Both the position numbers and the translations under genes were made by a program. A stretch of DNA of 64,000 bases, from NCBI GenBank assembly GCA_946902875.1, contig OX336340.1, positions 21,529,566 through 21,593,565 of the forward strand. Reading direction: 5' to 3'. Under the pieces are notes generated by a model. The model worked only from the letters and a program-made list of their open reading frames with translations. It was not told the DNA's origin and did not search any database. Positions within the stretch are counted from its first letter, which is position 1. Every line of letters starts with the position of its first letter. Source of the DNA: Nematopogon swammerdamellus (lineage: Eukaryota > Arthropoda > Insecta > Lepidoptera > Adelidae). Positions 20,754 to 31,402 of this stretch are shown piece after piece.

Positions 20754-20983
20754 TACATACATACATATTAAATTTGTCCATCCAGGTATGAAACAAAAGT
20801 AGTTTTTTATTTTTTAGGTTTTTACTTCAGATTGACGGAGAAAATGCAGTACAGTACAGTTTGTACAGTTCCCGGCAGAAAATAATGCGTGTCGAGCTTT
20901 AGAAAGAGACAATCGGGTGTGTAGAGCGTCGTCCCTGTCGCACAGGGACGTGCGAGTTCCTGCGACAGGCACTTATTAAAATA

Positions 20984-21232
20984 CCGTGTTATCTCCCCGT
21001 GCATGTCGTAAATGCGACTTAGAGATAACGACAAGATGCCGTGCTAACGGGCGACAGGATAGCCACCTCTCACCTTGGCACGGTCCTTACACCGAGTCAT
21101 GCAGCAGGTGGGTCTTCGTGCCTTACTTGCTGCTTGATAGTTATCTTGTCCTAATACATTGCGAGACTCGTTGGTCGGTGTATTTTTAAATCTACCAGGG
21201 TTCTTGCAGCGCAACACCGATTACTCTGCTTA
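20984..21232 (+). mobile_element. SINE-like family C, head internally deleted
   Basis: CCGTG joins directly to TTATCTCCCCGTGCATGTCG, so the GGGGCC...GCCCC stem is missing. The C body (GACAAGATGCCGTGCTAACGGGCG, CACCTTGGCACGGTCC, GGTGGGTCTTCGTGCC) follows. It ends CAACACCGATTACTCTGCTTA, 13 bp before a B copy. Confidence 0.75.
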
Positions 21233-21245
21233 GGCGATTATTTCA

Positions 21246-21592
21246 GCCTCGATAGCTCAGTGGTGCGGTCGGTCGATTGTCTTGGATGGGTGACCGCTCG
21301 ACCGTTGGAGGCTGATCGTGTTTCTGATTCCACGTAAAACTGTAGGTCCCTTGCCTTCTTACCTTACTAGGTGGTAGGGTTTATCCCGCCTGGGTTGATA
21401 CCACCGCACTCAATGAAAAGTCGGTCGAACCGGCTACTTAGATAGTTCGTGTTTTCCGTCCAGTTCAGTATGTGGCCGACATGAAATGAAGGGAAGCACT
21501 GACATGGCACCTAGTTCACCCGGTGTTATGGGCTGACATCACGGATGTTGTAGGTGATGTAGCCAACTGTGTCAGTTTCCATAAAAAAAAAA
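21246..21592 (+). mobile_element. SINE B, full length
   Basis: tRNA-like A box GATAGCTCAGTGGTGCGG, shortened 5S-like part (CTTGGATGGGTGACCGC), GTTGGAGGCTGATCGTG, B-box-like TCTGATTCCACG, then body TTACTAGGTGGTAGGG and the B-type ACATGAAATGAAGGG/ACATGGCACCTAG variant. The tail is CTGTGTCAGTTTCCATAAAA. Some of the 5S segment is deleted in this copy. Confidence 0.85.
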
Positions 21593-23190
21593 TCCAAAAA
21601 CTGTGTGTGCTTATGTATCACTAATCAATATTTAATTGCTCCGTTGAACCGTTTCAAAATTGGAGGCCACTCAAACCAAAGAAAGAGAGCGTATGAGACA
21701 CGCGCGTACATAGCTAATTACGCCTGGGCGGCGGACGTGGAGGTTGTAGCGCGAAGGCGGGGGGACGGCGGGGATGGAGGGGCAGGGAACTCTTGAGGGA
21801 GGATGTCCTTTGACGCACGCCCGAGCTGCTTTGATTGAGCCAGGCGACGGTCCACCACTTGCCAGGACATTATACTTGCGAGCAGAGAGGACTCGCATGA
21901 AAACATGTTTTTATACATAACTAAAAAACACTCATAACGATATAGCTGAAAGTATTTTGACTTGGCTTATTTGAAGGATTTTGACCATTTCATAATTTTT
22001 TCTGCACTTCTGCTTCTGAACAAATTTCCAAAATTTTACACTACTAATACTACTTACTAGTCACTATTGTTAAAACCATCTTTCGGTATTATCCAAATGC
22101 ATTATTTACGGTGACCAATCAATTAGATTTAACAGAAAGCAGTAGTGTGTGATTTAAAATCGGGCACCGAGAGTTCAATTCAGTTACTTTGCGAGAATAC
22201 ACCTCACACTAAAGTCAGTACGACTTTCAGTCTTGCCATAATGCGACTACATTTTTTCGAGATAGTAAATTGTTTACCTGAACCTTATGCCTGAACGCAG
22301 CTCGGCCTTCGGCCTCGTTCTTAGTGACTTACTCTTTCAATAAAGTATATATTTATCTAAACGTAGCTCGGCCTTCGACCTCACCCACGGTGACTTGCTC
22401 TCTTCGAGATGCACATGCCTAAAGAAAATAAATATTATTTTTTCATGAACACATTGTTAGCCATGGCGGGCGATTAAAATTGGTTTTTAGGAAATTTCCA
22501 GCATATATATTAAATATTTTAGTACGGAGCCTTAATAAACACAGCGAAAATAAATTATAGATACTTAATGGTTGTCCGCTTTGCTACTGTGTCTGTCTCT
22601 CAAACCGACTTAACGGCGTTTTCCTTTGACAACTGAAACTTGTTAGACGGCCATATTAAAATTCAAAAACGACTCACACAACTCCGTAGCGATTTCCGAA
22701 AACATTATCCCTGCCAATTTAAATAATGAATCTGTCTGAGGACGAGCTTCTCCCCTCCCCCCCTCCCCCCGATCTCGGTCCTGCCGCGCCCCTGCCTTCC
22801 CCATTCAGTACGTGGACTCATTTACACCTCGTAACCACATCTAGAAAGTTCGGGTCAAAGCCGTTAGTGCAAGGGCAGAGAGGTTCATTACGGGCCCGTT
22901 TATTTTAACATTTATGAAGGGCTAAAATATTGTCATAAATTATATTCTATATTCAAATCGGGTCCTTACATTAAGCTTTCAGGCCAGAATTTAGAATTTC
23001 GTGCTTACATAATTTTAATTTGATAATTAATGGTCAACATATTTTATATGAATAAGATAAATAATTGTATAAACATGATGCAATTTAGTATAATATTAAA
23101 ATAATTACGATTATGTAATGTTCAAGGAAAATAAAATAAATAGGGCGCGGTCTCGTACAAAATAATTAACAAAATTAAATTCTGACACAC
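21593..23190. other. unassigned stretch with a short tandem duplication
   Basis: Two units of about 60 bp at 22296-22345 and 22358-22408 share GCAGCTCGGCCTTCG.CCTC and GTGACTT.CTCT. A GC-rich patch lies at 21725-21860. 22726-22908 is an open frame with proline-rich content but no recognisable protein. Confidence 0.4.
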
Positions 23191-23197
23191 CGAATTA

Positions 23198-23655
23198 ATA
23201 CCTAATACCTAACCAGCCACATACTAAACAAAATACCTAACCAGCCACATACTGAATTGCCACATACTAAACCAATACCTAACCAGCCATAAATACTCAA
23301 CCAAATACCTAACCAGCCACATATGTACTAAAAAAATACCTAACCAGCCACATACTAAAAAATACCTAACCAGCCACATACTAAAAAATACCTAACCAGC
23401 CACATACTAAACCAATACCTACCAGCCATATACACAACCAAATACCTAACCAGCCACATACTAAACCAATACCTACCAGCCATATACACAACCAAATACC
23501 TAACCAGCCACATACTAAACCAATACGTACCAGCCATATACACAACCAAATACCTAACCAGCCACATACTAAAAAATACCTAACCAGCCACATACTAAAC
23601 CAATACCTACCAGCCATATACACAACCAAATACCTAACCAGCCACATACTAAACA
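23198..23655. repeat. minisatellite with 54-bp higher-order units
   Basis: Units of about 27 bp built from AATACCTAACCAGCCACATACTAAA and a variant ACCTACCAGCCATATACACAACC alternate, giving a 54-bp repeat. Because 54 is a multiple of three, the minus strand stays open and reads MWLVRYLVVYMAGRYWFS repeatedly. That is a by-product of the tandem array, not evidence for a gene. Confidence 0.9.
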
Positions 23656-24020
23656 GCTGTATGGAGTATGAAAATTGGTAAGCACTTTCGTTGCGACCAA
23701 TTTAATAGCCTAGCTCCGCTTCTATTTATTTTGCCCTGAGAAAGTTCAGATAAACTTTCATTCGAAAAAAAATTACTTAGAACAAGCATTGAATGAATTC
23801 AAGAAAACGTAAGCGAGCGAGCTTTCGATCGTCTTCCGTCGATTGCCGCCCGCCCGAGCTCCGCCGCGCGCCGCCCCACGCCGCCGCCGCCCGCCTCTCG
23901 CGCCGCCCAGACGACATAATGTATTAGCATACACCCTCTTCTAAGTGAAATTTCTTTATCTTCCTCGTTTAGTCATAAAAATGTTAATGTTGCGAAAACA
24001 AATAGCGAGTAATGTATGCG
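23656..24020. other. unassigned stretch with a GC-rich patch
   Basis: 23845-23915 is very GC-rich (CCGCCGCGCGCCGCCCC). No repeat was seen. Confidence 0.35.
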
Positions 24021-24061
24021 CGGGCGGCGGCGGGGCGGGGGGGGGGGGGGGGGGGGGGGGT
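24021..24061. repeat. poly-G tract 1
   Basis: GGCGGCGGCGGGGCGG runs into a homopolymer of about 22 G. It could form a G-quadruplex or reflect uncertain base calling. Confidence 0.75.
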
Positions 24062-24335
24062 GGCGAATGGGGCGGGCGCGGGAAATTAAAGCCGAGAGGT
24101 TCATTCAGAGTGCGATGCGAAATTGAGTGTTGTCGAATGCGAGGCAGAGTGGTAAACAATGCGAAAGGAGAATCTTGTTTTGTACTCGGTTCTGAGAGTA
24201 TCTGAATTGTTATAAGAGTCCCTTCGTCGGGTTCTATGCATACTCGTGTAGTGCAGTCTCTATATCTGCGAGTTAGTAGATACTATTTGAACATTAAGAG
24301 CACGCTGCACACGTGGGTACCCATACTAAAGTAAT

Positions 24336-24395
24336 AACGGTGTAGGCGTAGTAATAGGCTTCCGTACGGGATACGGAATAATAATAATAATAGCT
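24336..24395 (-). mobile_element. element Q terminus plus (AAT)n
   Basis: GGCGTAGTAATAGGCTTCCG and ACGGGATACGGAATAAT end in a short AAT run. Confidence 0.6.
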
Positions 24396-24567
24396 AATAA
24401 CCAATCCTGACATTTGTATGTTCCGTATACAATTTTATTTCAAACATGCAGGTTACATCAATACGATATTCATTACAAATTCCGAAAGGTTTCTCCAATT
24501 CCATAAGCTTTGCATGCGAGAAGCTTCATACAACACACACGTACGGAGGCTCTTCGGCGGGGGGCTA

Positions 24568-24588
24568 TGGGGGGGGGGGGGGGGGGGG
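24568..24588. repeat. poly-G tract 2
   Basis: A near-homopolymer of about 20 G within GGGGCTATGGG...GCAGGAGG. The open frames crossing it are artefacts. Confidence 0.75.
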
Positions 24589-24809
24589 CAGGAGGAGGGG
24601 AATGTGGAGGTTGATAGCAGCACACAATTTGAATGCAGCAAGCAGTACGTAGTCGGTAAATGAAGAAAAAACAATGGTGATACGTGTTGGAGGTTAGCTC
24701 ACGAAAAATGCTCCAAAATGAATTCACCCCCAATTTATTCCGGCGATAAATTTCCCCTTAAACGGAGAGAGAGCGCAATGAGGCTGCGAGAGCGCGGTCC
24801 GGCGCCGCG

Positions 24810-24840
24810 GCGGGCGCGGGGGGGGGGGGGGGGGGGGGGG
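24810..24840. repeat. poly-G tract 3
   Basis: CGCCGCGGCGGGCGCG leads into about 22 consecutive G. It is the third such tract within 0.85 kb. Confidence 0.75.
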
Positions 24841-25084
24841 AAAGCAAAGATAACGAAAGTGTAGATCATTTTATTGTTATTTTGTACTTTGTTTATGCGT
24901 AAGTTATTTTACGGTTCGGCGATGATGCAATATTAAATGATGTAACCGTGAGTCTGCAATAAAGTGCGTTGAACGATTTCGTTGCAGAGGCTGTAATATT
25001 ATACGATAGGAGGGAGTAGTACGTTTGGGCATAGAATCTGTCTTCATTTGAAATGATATGAAGTGCCGGCATACTGGAGAAACG
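24841..25084. other. unassigned AT-rich stretch
   Basis: Nothing recognised between the poly-G tract and the LINE G tail. Confidence 0.4.
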
Positions 25085-25282
25085 GAAATACATACATACA
25101 TAGCGTCACGCCTGTTTCCCGGTGGGGTGGGCCGAGACAACGGATCTCCACGTGCCACGATCCTGACACACCTCTGCCGCCTCTTCCACTTTTATAATGT
25201 CTTCGTGCATGCTCGTCGGTTACGGGTACTACTCACTTTACTCTTTTTGAGCACATGCCCGATCTGGTCCAGAAACAGAAAG
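25085..25282 (-). mobile_element. LINE G 3' end, inverted
   Basis: The minus strand reads FLDQIGHVLKKSKVSSTRNRR, then an ACTKTL-like segment and, after a frame change, the EEAAEVCQDRGTWRS block. It ends at a CATACATACATA tail (25089-25101). This is the C-terminus of an RTE-like LINE ORF, frameshifted and dead. Copies: 11.4, 41.0 and 47.7 kb. Confidence 0.8.
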
Positions 25283-25401
25283 GACGAATGAAATAAAGTG
25301 TAGTAATTATGGTAAAATAATGTTGCTGAAGGCCCCGGGGGCGCGATGACATTTTCGTTTGTTTTGATAGCTGACAGGAGCTTCACGGTTAAACATACAT
25401 A

Positions 25402-26322
25402 GGCTGTTCCGAAAATTGTTAGTGAAATGAAAAATAGAATATGAAAAAAAATTATTTACAGCTTTTCAAAATATTTCCCTCCAATCCCTATACACTTATG
25501 CATTCGGGTGAACCAGGTTTCAAAACATTTAAAAAACGTATCTTGCGGGAGGTCGAAAAATAACCGCCGAAATTCTTCGACGGCCTCGTCTTCAGTGTTG
25601 AATTTTCGCCCGCGAAACATTTTTTTTACCGTGGGAAATAAAAAAATTCGCATGGAGCTAAATCTGGGCTGTACGGAGGATGGGATAACCTTTGTACCCC
25701 CGAAGTTGTCAAATAGTCCATGTTTCTACCGGTGTGTGAGCGGGCGCGTTATCTTGGTGAAAAAGAATGCCACGGACGCCCCTCCTTGGGCGCTCGCTAT
25801 TCAACTCCCCGAAAGCTTCAGGCAGAGAAACTTCGCAATACCAATCTTCAGTTCAGCCTGAATCTCCCGATGTGTAATGTGTCTATTCTTCCGCAATAGC
25901 CACTCTACCCTGATGACGTTTTCATGAGTGACTGCAGTTGATGGTCGGCCGGGTCTGGGGTCATCGTTTAGGTTCTCTCGACCACGTTTAAATTCACGAA
26001 ACCATTAAGTAACTGTTGCTAACGCAGGAGCAGACTCCCCAAAAGCAGCTTGCAAATTTTCGTGAGATTCCTTGAAGGTTAACCCTAGTTATTTATAAGC
26101 ATAGAAAATCATAACACGAAAAGCTTCTCGCGAGACGTCCATTGTTGCAAATAAAATATGAGTGACGGATAACCGTTAAAAATATAAAAAAAAAAATAAC
26201 TACACATAGGTGGCCAATAATTTTCATCAAGGAGATTTGTATTTAAATTAGACGTCAAATCAAAATAGTTTCAGGAAAAAAAAATTGTATTTATTCTGTG
26301 GCTAACAATTTTCGGAACAGCC
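25402..26322 (-). pseudogene. mariner transposon with internally deleted transposase
   Basis: Terminal inverted repeats GGCTGTTCCGAAAATTGTTAG lie at 25402-25422 and 26302-26322. TA precedes the left end and the right flank reads CA, so the TA duplication is only half preserved. On the minus strand a start near 26142 opens a mariner N-terminus containing WFREFKRGRENLNDDPRPGR. Later the second and third catalytic blocks appear: LFHQDNAPAHT (about 25740-25770) and YSPDLAP (about 25653-25672). A C-terminal piece containing RGRKFNTEDEAVEEF follows in another frame (25456-25620). Stop codons and frameshifts interrupt it. At about 920 bp versus roughly 1.3 kb for a complete mariner, the section with the first catalytic Asp is missing, between QAEL and the second Asp block. 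Confidence 0.9.
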
Positions 26323-26426
26323 CACGTATTCAACGTACAATTTGTGGTAAAATCTGTAAAGTTTTTATAAAAACATTTATCTGGGCCTTGACCTGCTACA
26401 CTCGTGATGCCAAACATTACACGCTG

Positions 26427-26820
26427 TTTTTTTTTATAGAAATAGCGACATGTGGCGCCGTGCCACACATAAGGTGTCTAACGATGCCCATGGACATTCG
26501 GTCGTACGTGGGGGTTGCGAATGCCATGCCGGCCTGACAGGTGCTTATTCACGCCTCTCTTGAAGGACCCGAGACTGTATTTGAGGGGAAATATGTGGGC
26601 AGGGAGAGCGTTCCAGAGTTTACCAGTTCTGTGGAGGAAAGGTCTGCAGAACCGATTGGTACGCATCCGTGGTAAGTCCAGTGTATAGGAATGCAATCCC
26701 TGCCCAGTGCGCGTTGTGCTGAGGTAGAAAGGGGACGGCGGGATCGCGTTAAACAGCTCCTCCGAGCATTCCTCATGGAATAAGCGGTAGAACTGTTCCT
26801 GTCGCACCTGGGTGCCATTA
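26427..26820 (-). mobile_element. LINE J1 3' end with C-terminal ORF
   Basis: The minus-strand frame at 26478-26807 (109 codons) contains FYRLFHEECSEELFNAIPP, RTNRFCRPFLHRTGKLWNALP, then FPLKYSLGSFKRGVNKHLSG. This is the C-terminal block of a CR1/jockey-type LINE reverse transcriptase, where the R-T-x-x-L-W-N-x-L-P motif is typical. The 3' UTR ends as a T-run at 26429-26437. The frame is open for its whole retained length, so this is the best preserved J1 copy. Its 5' part is absent. Confidence 0.85.
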
Positions 26821-26822
26821 CG

Positions 26823-27326
26823 GAGATGATGAAATTATTTATCTCAGACTATGCAATGTCTTACACATAAAATGTTTAGTTTTTTTCACATATAAAATGA
26901 CCCTTTTATCCGAAATGGAGTACTCTTGTACATTCCACTATGACTTGGAGCGTTTTCTCTCAAATTAGGATTCCTTATCTCCGCACACCCCACTTGAGTG
27001 TCGACTCCTCGCTACTGCGAGTATTATTCAAATGATTTCTTCAATATAACATTTATAAATTCGCAACGACACAGAATGTAGCTCGGCGCATATTTGGCGT
27101 AAGTTCAGCGGCGCAAACTTTTTATTTCCTTCACCGTCAAAAGAAATCAATAGAAGAGAACTGTTATTGTCATACATTGAATTCACTACGAAATGTTGTT
27201 AAGACACGTTGGTTTTTTTTCGTTTCATATATTTTCATCCCCTAAATAATCTACATTTGCTCACAAACCATTCGCAACACGCATGTTGATAAAAATACGT
27301 AGACGACAAACACGACAGAAATAAAA
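26823..27326. other. unassigned AT-rich stretch
   Basis: No repeat or ORF was recognised. Confidence 0.4.
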
Positions 27327-27365
27327 AAAAAATCTATGGAACCTGACATGATTGATTAGGTGGCC
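27327..27365 (-). mobile_element. SINE A/B tail scrap
   Basis: AAAATCTATGGAACCTGACATG...GTGGCCTACAT resembles the reverse complement of the A/B tail (TTTCCATAAA). The minisatellite begins at its end. Confidence 0.5.
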
Positions 27366-27518
27366 TACATTAGACTACATTTTAGACCCTTTATACGATA
27401 TACTACATTTTTCACCATTTATACATTCCATAGAGTACATTGTGTACCATTTATACAATGCATAGACTATTTGAGAATAGTTAAAAACACTCTGGAGCAG
27501 TCTGAATAGGTGGGTGCC

Positions 27519-27602
27519 CCCCCCCCCCCCCCCCCTCCCTAATCAGCACAACACACACACACACACACCCTCTCTCTCTCTCACACCCTCACACACACAC
27601 AT
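27519..27602. repeat. poly-C and (CA)n/(CT)n microsatellites
   Basis: About 16 C, then CACACACA, TCTCTCTC and CACACACA tracts. Confidence 0.85.
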
Positions 27603-27761
27603 TGGGTTAGCTATTAAAAAATATATTATGTTTTAAATATTCATAAGTTGACGTTGTTTTTGTTGGAATTTTAAAATGAGAGACTTTGTCATTGGCTAGA
27701 TAATTTTGTAAATTGTTGACTTGTAAAATATGTGTTCTTAAAGCTATTAAGTTTCCCCTAA

Positions 27762-27790
27762 TAAATAAATAAATAAATAAATAAATAAAT
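27762..27790. repeat. (AAAT)n microsatellite
   Basis: About seven AAAT units after CCCCTAATAAATAAAT, possibly the tail of an old retroelement. Confidence 0.75.
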
Positions 27791-27831
27791 TTGACATCCT
27801 TTATACATAATATAGACTACATTTTACACCA

Positions 27832-28104
27832 TTTTTTTTATGTAATCCGTTATGGGTGGCTGAGTCGGAGGGGCCAAAGCGCATGCTCCGACCATCCAAT
27901 ATCACCTCCGAGAAGATAGGTGCCATACCGGATACTTCCCTGGATTGCTGGCTATACTGAACTAGAGGAGAACACAACCGAGGCTGCTATGCGGCCATCT
28001 TACATCCAGTACGGTGGTACCAAGCCAGTCGGCTACAATTTGAACCTACCACCTTGTAAGGGCCAAGGGAAGGGACCTACAGTTTTACACCGGTTCCGAA
28101 CGGC
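27832..28104 (-). mobile_element. SINE D body inserted in a minisatellite
   Basis: T-run 27832-27839, then CATAACGGATTACAT, GGCCCCTCCGACTCAGCC, CATAGCAGCCTCGG, CAAATTGTAGCCGACTGG and CCGGTGTAAAACTG when read on the minus strand. The tRNA-like head is missing. Array units lie immediately on both sides. The 27920-28156 frame is spurious. Confidence 0.85.
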
Positions 28105-28365
28105 TTATACATTACATAAACTAAATTTTATACCCTTTATTCATTGCATAGACTAAATTTTTCACCATTTATACGTTACATAGACTAAATTTTACACCCT
28201 TTATACATTACATTGACTATATTTTACATCCTTTATATTAAATACACTACATTTTACACTATTTATACATTACCTACATAGACTACATTTTACACCATTT
28301 ATACATTACATAGACTACATTTTACACCCTTTATACATTACATAGACTACATTTTACCACCCCAT

Positions 28366-28737
28366 TTATGACTACGTATTCTATACTATTTCCGTTAACC
28401 CTTCAACAATTTAGAATTCTTGGCTCGTAGCTAAATGAAGTGAGCAGTTTCCCCCCCTCTCCTCCGAGAAGCGTCGCGACTTCTTCGTTCTTTCTTGCTC
28501 TGTTGGCTCGTGTTGGGAAATTTGCGAAGCGTATGTAAATGTTACTTGTTGGGGGAAGTTTTAAGAAATTTGGGAGGCCGATGTTTTACTTTAGCGTGGT
28601 CTGATGCTGCGTTAAATAGTTTGCTTTATTTTGGAAAAATTGAAACCTTACCTTACATGTTTCTCGACCACAATATTACATACAAATAAAAAAATTGACT
28701 TTATTGTACACCATAGAAACGTGCAATACAAAAGGCT
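28366..28737. other. unassigned stretch
   Basis: The open frame at 28495-28689 has no recognisable domain. No repeat was seen. Confidence 0.4.
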
Positions 28738-29135
28738 AGTTAGGTTTCCGTATTCGTCGTACGGGACCCTATTACTAAGCCTACGCCGTCTGTCTGACTG
28801 TCTGTCTGTCCGTCCGTCCGTCCGTCCGTCTGTCCGAGGGCTGTATCTCTTGAACTGTAATAGGTAGCCCGTTGAATTTTTCACAGAATATGTGTTATTA
28901 TGGCCGATATAACAAAAAATAATAAAAATATGAAAAAGTAAAAAATTCACAGGGGTAACATAGAATAAACTAAAAAGTGTATGCGCGCCATCTTCCAGCA
29001 GTATGAAGCATTTTAAACTAATAATGCATTTTAACGAATATGAAGCATTACTTATTACGGCGTGAGTGGCGCTGACAATGACATGGCGGAACCCTCAGTG
29101 CGCGAGTTCAACTCGCACTTGGCCAGTTTTTTAAT
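28738..29135 (+). mobile_element. element Q, near-complete copy
   Basis: It starts TTAGGTTTCCGTATTCGTCGTACGGGACCC, followed by CTATTACTAAGCC and a (GTCTGTCCGTCC) tract. It continues with GAGGGCTGTATCTCTTGAAC, GAATTTTTCACAGAATATG and GTGTATGCGCGCCATCT, and ends CAGTGCGCGAGTTCAACTCGCACTTGGCC. No ORF. Matches at 19.5-20.1, 30.4 and 46.2 kb. Confidence 0.8.
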
Positions 29136-30372
29136 TCTGTGCATCATTCTTTATATAACCTTTGGGATGTGCCAAGCGCATTTCAGTAAAAAGTAAAATA
29201 TTTTTTTAATTAATTAATAATATTTTTTTATTGCTTCCAAACTTTGTGACCGTTCTCGAGGTCGAAGCCTCCGGCAACAGCTTGCAGGAAGCAACAGTTC
29301 TAGTGTTTCTATTGGTATCGATTGATTGATTGATTCGGATGTGCTTTGTGAAAGAGGCGTGTTATGTTAACTGGTTACTAGTAGACGTTCTTTAATGTTT
29401 GTTCAATAAATAAGCAAGTACTTGCGGAAGTATGTATTTTTAATGCGCGCTACATGGTTTTTGAAAATAATACTTATTTTATTCGTTTTAGTACAAAAAA
29501 AGCAAAATATTTTTTTTTAAAACAAAAGGTTGTTTTTAAAAAGGTTTTTATTTAAAATTTACACAAAATTTATGCGTCAAAATATACATTATTAGTAAAA
29601 ACCTTAAAAAATAGACCCTTAAAAATACCTTAATTAAATTATGCATTATATATTTCCTTCAGGGATTTCGTCCTCGATGAATATGTCTAGGTATGCATAC
29701 ATACCACAAGCTGTATTCCGACAATCTGGATATATAATAAATATTAATACAATAAATTGCTAGGTACATATTAGTCTGCATTAAATATTTATTTCGCCTG
29801 AAATTGGTCGGTTCCTCGCTTCAGGTGCGCGCCTTAGTGAGTGTCGGTTGTGGGTGTAACGCGCGTATATTTCCTCGTCGGCCATCAATCATCCTCACGG
29901 CGATAAATAACGCGCTCCACTCGCCCGGCAAACGCTGCAGTACACATAACAGCTATTTACTGAAGTAAATAAGCACTGGGGCGCTATTTACCGGTGTCAT
30001 AGGGCTGCTTTGAGGTAATTTTTTTGTTAGCAAGCAAAGCAATTACGTATGGAGGTTTACTTCGAAGGAGTGGTGGGTACTTGAAGTACGAACGTACAAA
30101 GAAGGGTGCCTGGCAGTGTTGCCAGGTGGTTCAGATAAATAATGTGGATTTTATTTTTAATTTTTGGGTTAGATTTTTTCGAAAACTATGTTAGATTTTT
30201 TGGAGGACCCTTTTATTAAAATCACTGAAACGGGGGCAGTAAGGAAATATGGAATAAATAATTTAAAGAGAAACATAGCATGAAAAAATAAAATATAAAT
30301 TTTAAATCACCTGCAACTGTTATCATTTATCAACAATTTGAACAATCGCTTGAGTGTGCGCATCATTAATCA
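29136..30372. other. unassigned stretch
   Basis: A GATT microrepeat at 29321-29336 is the only simple repeat. 29820-29960 is GC-richer with no TE match and could be single-copy. TGCCTGGCAGTGTTGCCAGGTGG (30108-30130) forms a short hairpin. Confidence 0.4.
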
Positions 30373-30643
30373 ATTCGGTAGATGGCGCGCTCGCATACAC
30401 TTTTTGGTTTCTTCTATGGAAACCCCCGTGAATTTTTTACTTTTTCTTATTTTTATTATTTGTTGTTATATCGGCCATAATAACGAATTTTCTGTGAAAA
30501 TTTCAACGGGTTAACCATTACGGTTCAAGAGATACAGCCCTCGGACAGACGGACGGACGGACAGACGGACGGACGGACAGACAGACAGAAAGACGGCGTA
30601 GGCTTAGTAATAGGCTTCCGTGCGGGATACGGAAACCTAAAAA
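30373..30643 (-). mobile_element. element Q
   Basis: It includes the minus-strand GTTTCCGTATCCCGCACGG start, a CCGTCCGTCTGTCCGTCC tract, GAGGGCTGTATCTCTTGAACC and an AAAGTGTATGCGAGCGCGCC end. The final GCGCGAGT palindrome is missing. Confidence 0.75.
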
Positions 30644-30677
30644 CAAGGACACTTCATAGCCCACGTTGCTTATATTT

Positions 30678-30722
30678 TTTACCGTGGACAGAACATCGAA
30701 AACATGTACTGTCCACGGTAAA
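30678..30722. repeat. perfect 14-bp hairpin
   Basis: TTTACCGTGGACAG and CTGTCCACGGTAAA flank a 17-nt loop. It lies next to the Q element; function unknown. Confidence 0.75.
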
Positions 30723-30825
30723 CGTGGACACCCTGGCAACCCTGGTGCATGATGAGGGGTCGGAGTTCATCTGTCAGTATGATCAGTGTCAATGGTTTGT
30801 TTATTGTTTATATTGATCTTTCTTA

Positions 30826-30940
30826 TGGCAGTAAAACTGCACTCGTCACAATTTGTTCTATCAAGAAGAACCGGTAAGAAACTTCGCAAAGTATTTTTTT
30901 TTTCATGCATATTATTACAAGTATTTTAAGGACTAGCATT
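30826..30940 (+). repeat. dispersed repeat K, copy 2
   Basis: AAACTGCACTCGTCACAATTTGTTCTATC...GGTAAGAAACTTCGCAAAGTATTTTTT matches 8785-8912. Confidence 0.6.
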
Positions 30941-31402
30941 CCGAAATATATTTGTCTTTACATTTAAATATGGAAATACAATTAAAAGGAACAAATATCT
31001 ATACACACCAGGTTAAAATTAAAATAAATTTATCTTTAAACACATTTTTTAAAACATAAGTATGTTACAGTTACAAAACTCGATCACTTCTCTGATCTCC
31101 TATTGGAAATTCCAAAATATTGCTACCGAACCGAGAAATATGTAAAATATAGACAACCGAGAGACGGCGACGTGAAACAAGATGGAGTAGCCGGGTCGGG
31201 TGAAGTAAAGGGTGAAGTGAAGTGCAGTGATGTGAAGGCTGGACGCAGGTGCTGCCGTGTGATGGAGAGGTCGGTTATTGCCCGTGCGAAGGGAGTGGGT
31301 TCGTTTCAACCACCGATACTTCGTTTACGGATTGATAATTTCAGAAACTAGATACGAAGTTTTGGGATTATTCTTTGTTTATGGTGTCCGGGCGGCATAT
31401 AT
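30941..31402. other. unassigned, probably single-copy
   Basis: The open frames at 31100-31351 on both strands mirror each other and do not resemble known proteins. A (GTGAAGT)-like run lies near 31199-31234. Confidence 0.4.

Larger units (their letters stand above)
27366..28365. repeat. 32-bp minisatellite, interrupted
   Basis: The unit is about CATAGACTACATTTTACACC plus ATTTATACATTA (32 bp). Units occur at 27366-27475, 27790-27831 and 28104-28365. The first gap (27480-27790) holds a C-run, CA/CT microsatellites and an (AAAT)n tract. The second gap holds a SINE D. Units between about 28225 and 28290 are irregular. Confidence 0.85.

Noticed and set aside
23381..23647. Repeated tryptophan-rich 'protein' on the minus strand
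   Set aside because: It is a translation of the 54-bp minisatellite; openness follows from a unit length divisible by three.
25508..25861. 117-codon plus-strand ORF
   Set aside because: It is antisense to the mariner transposase fragment.
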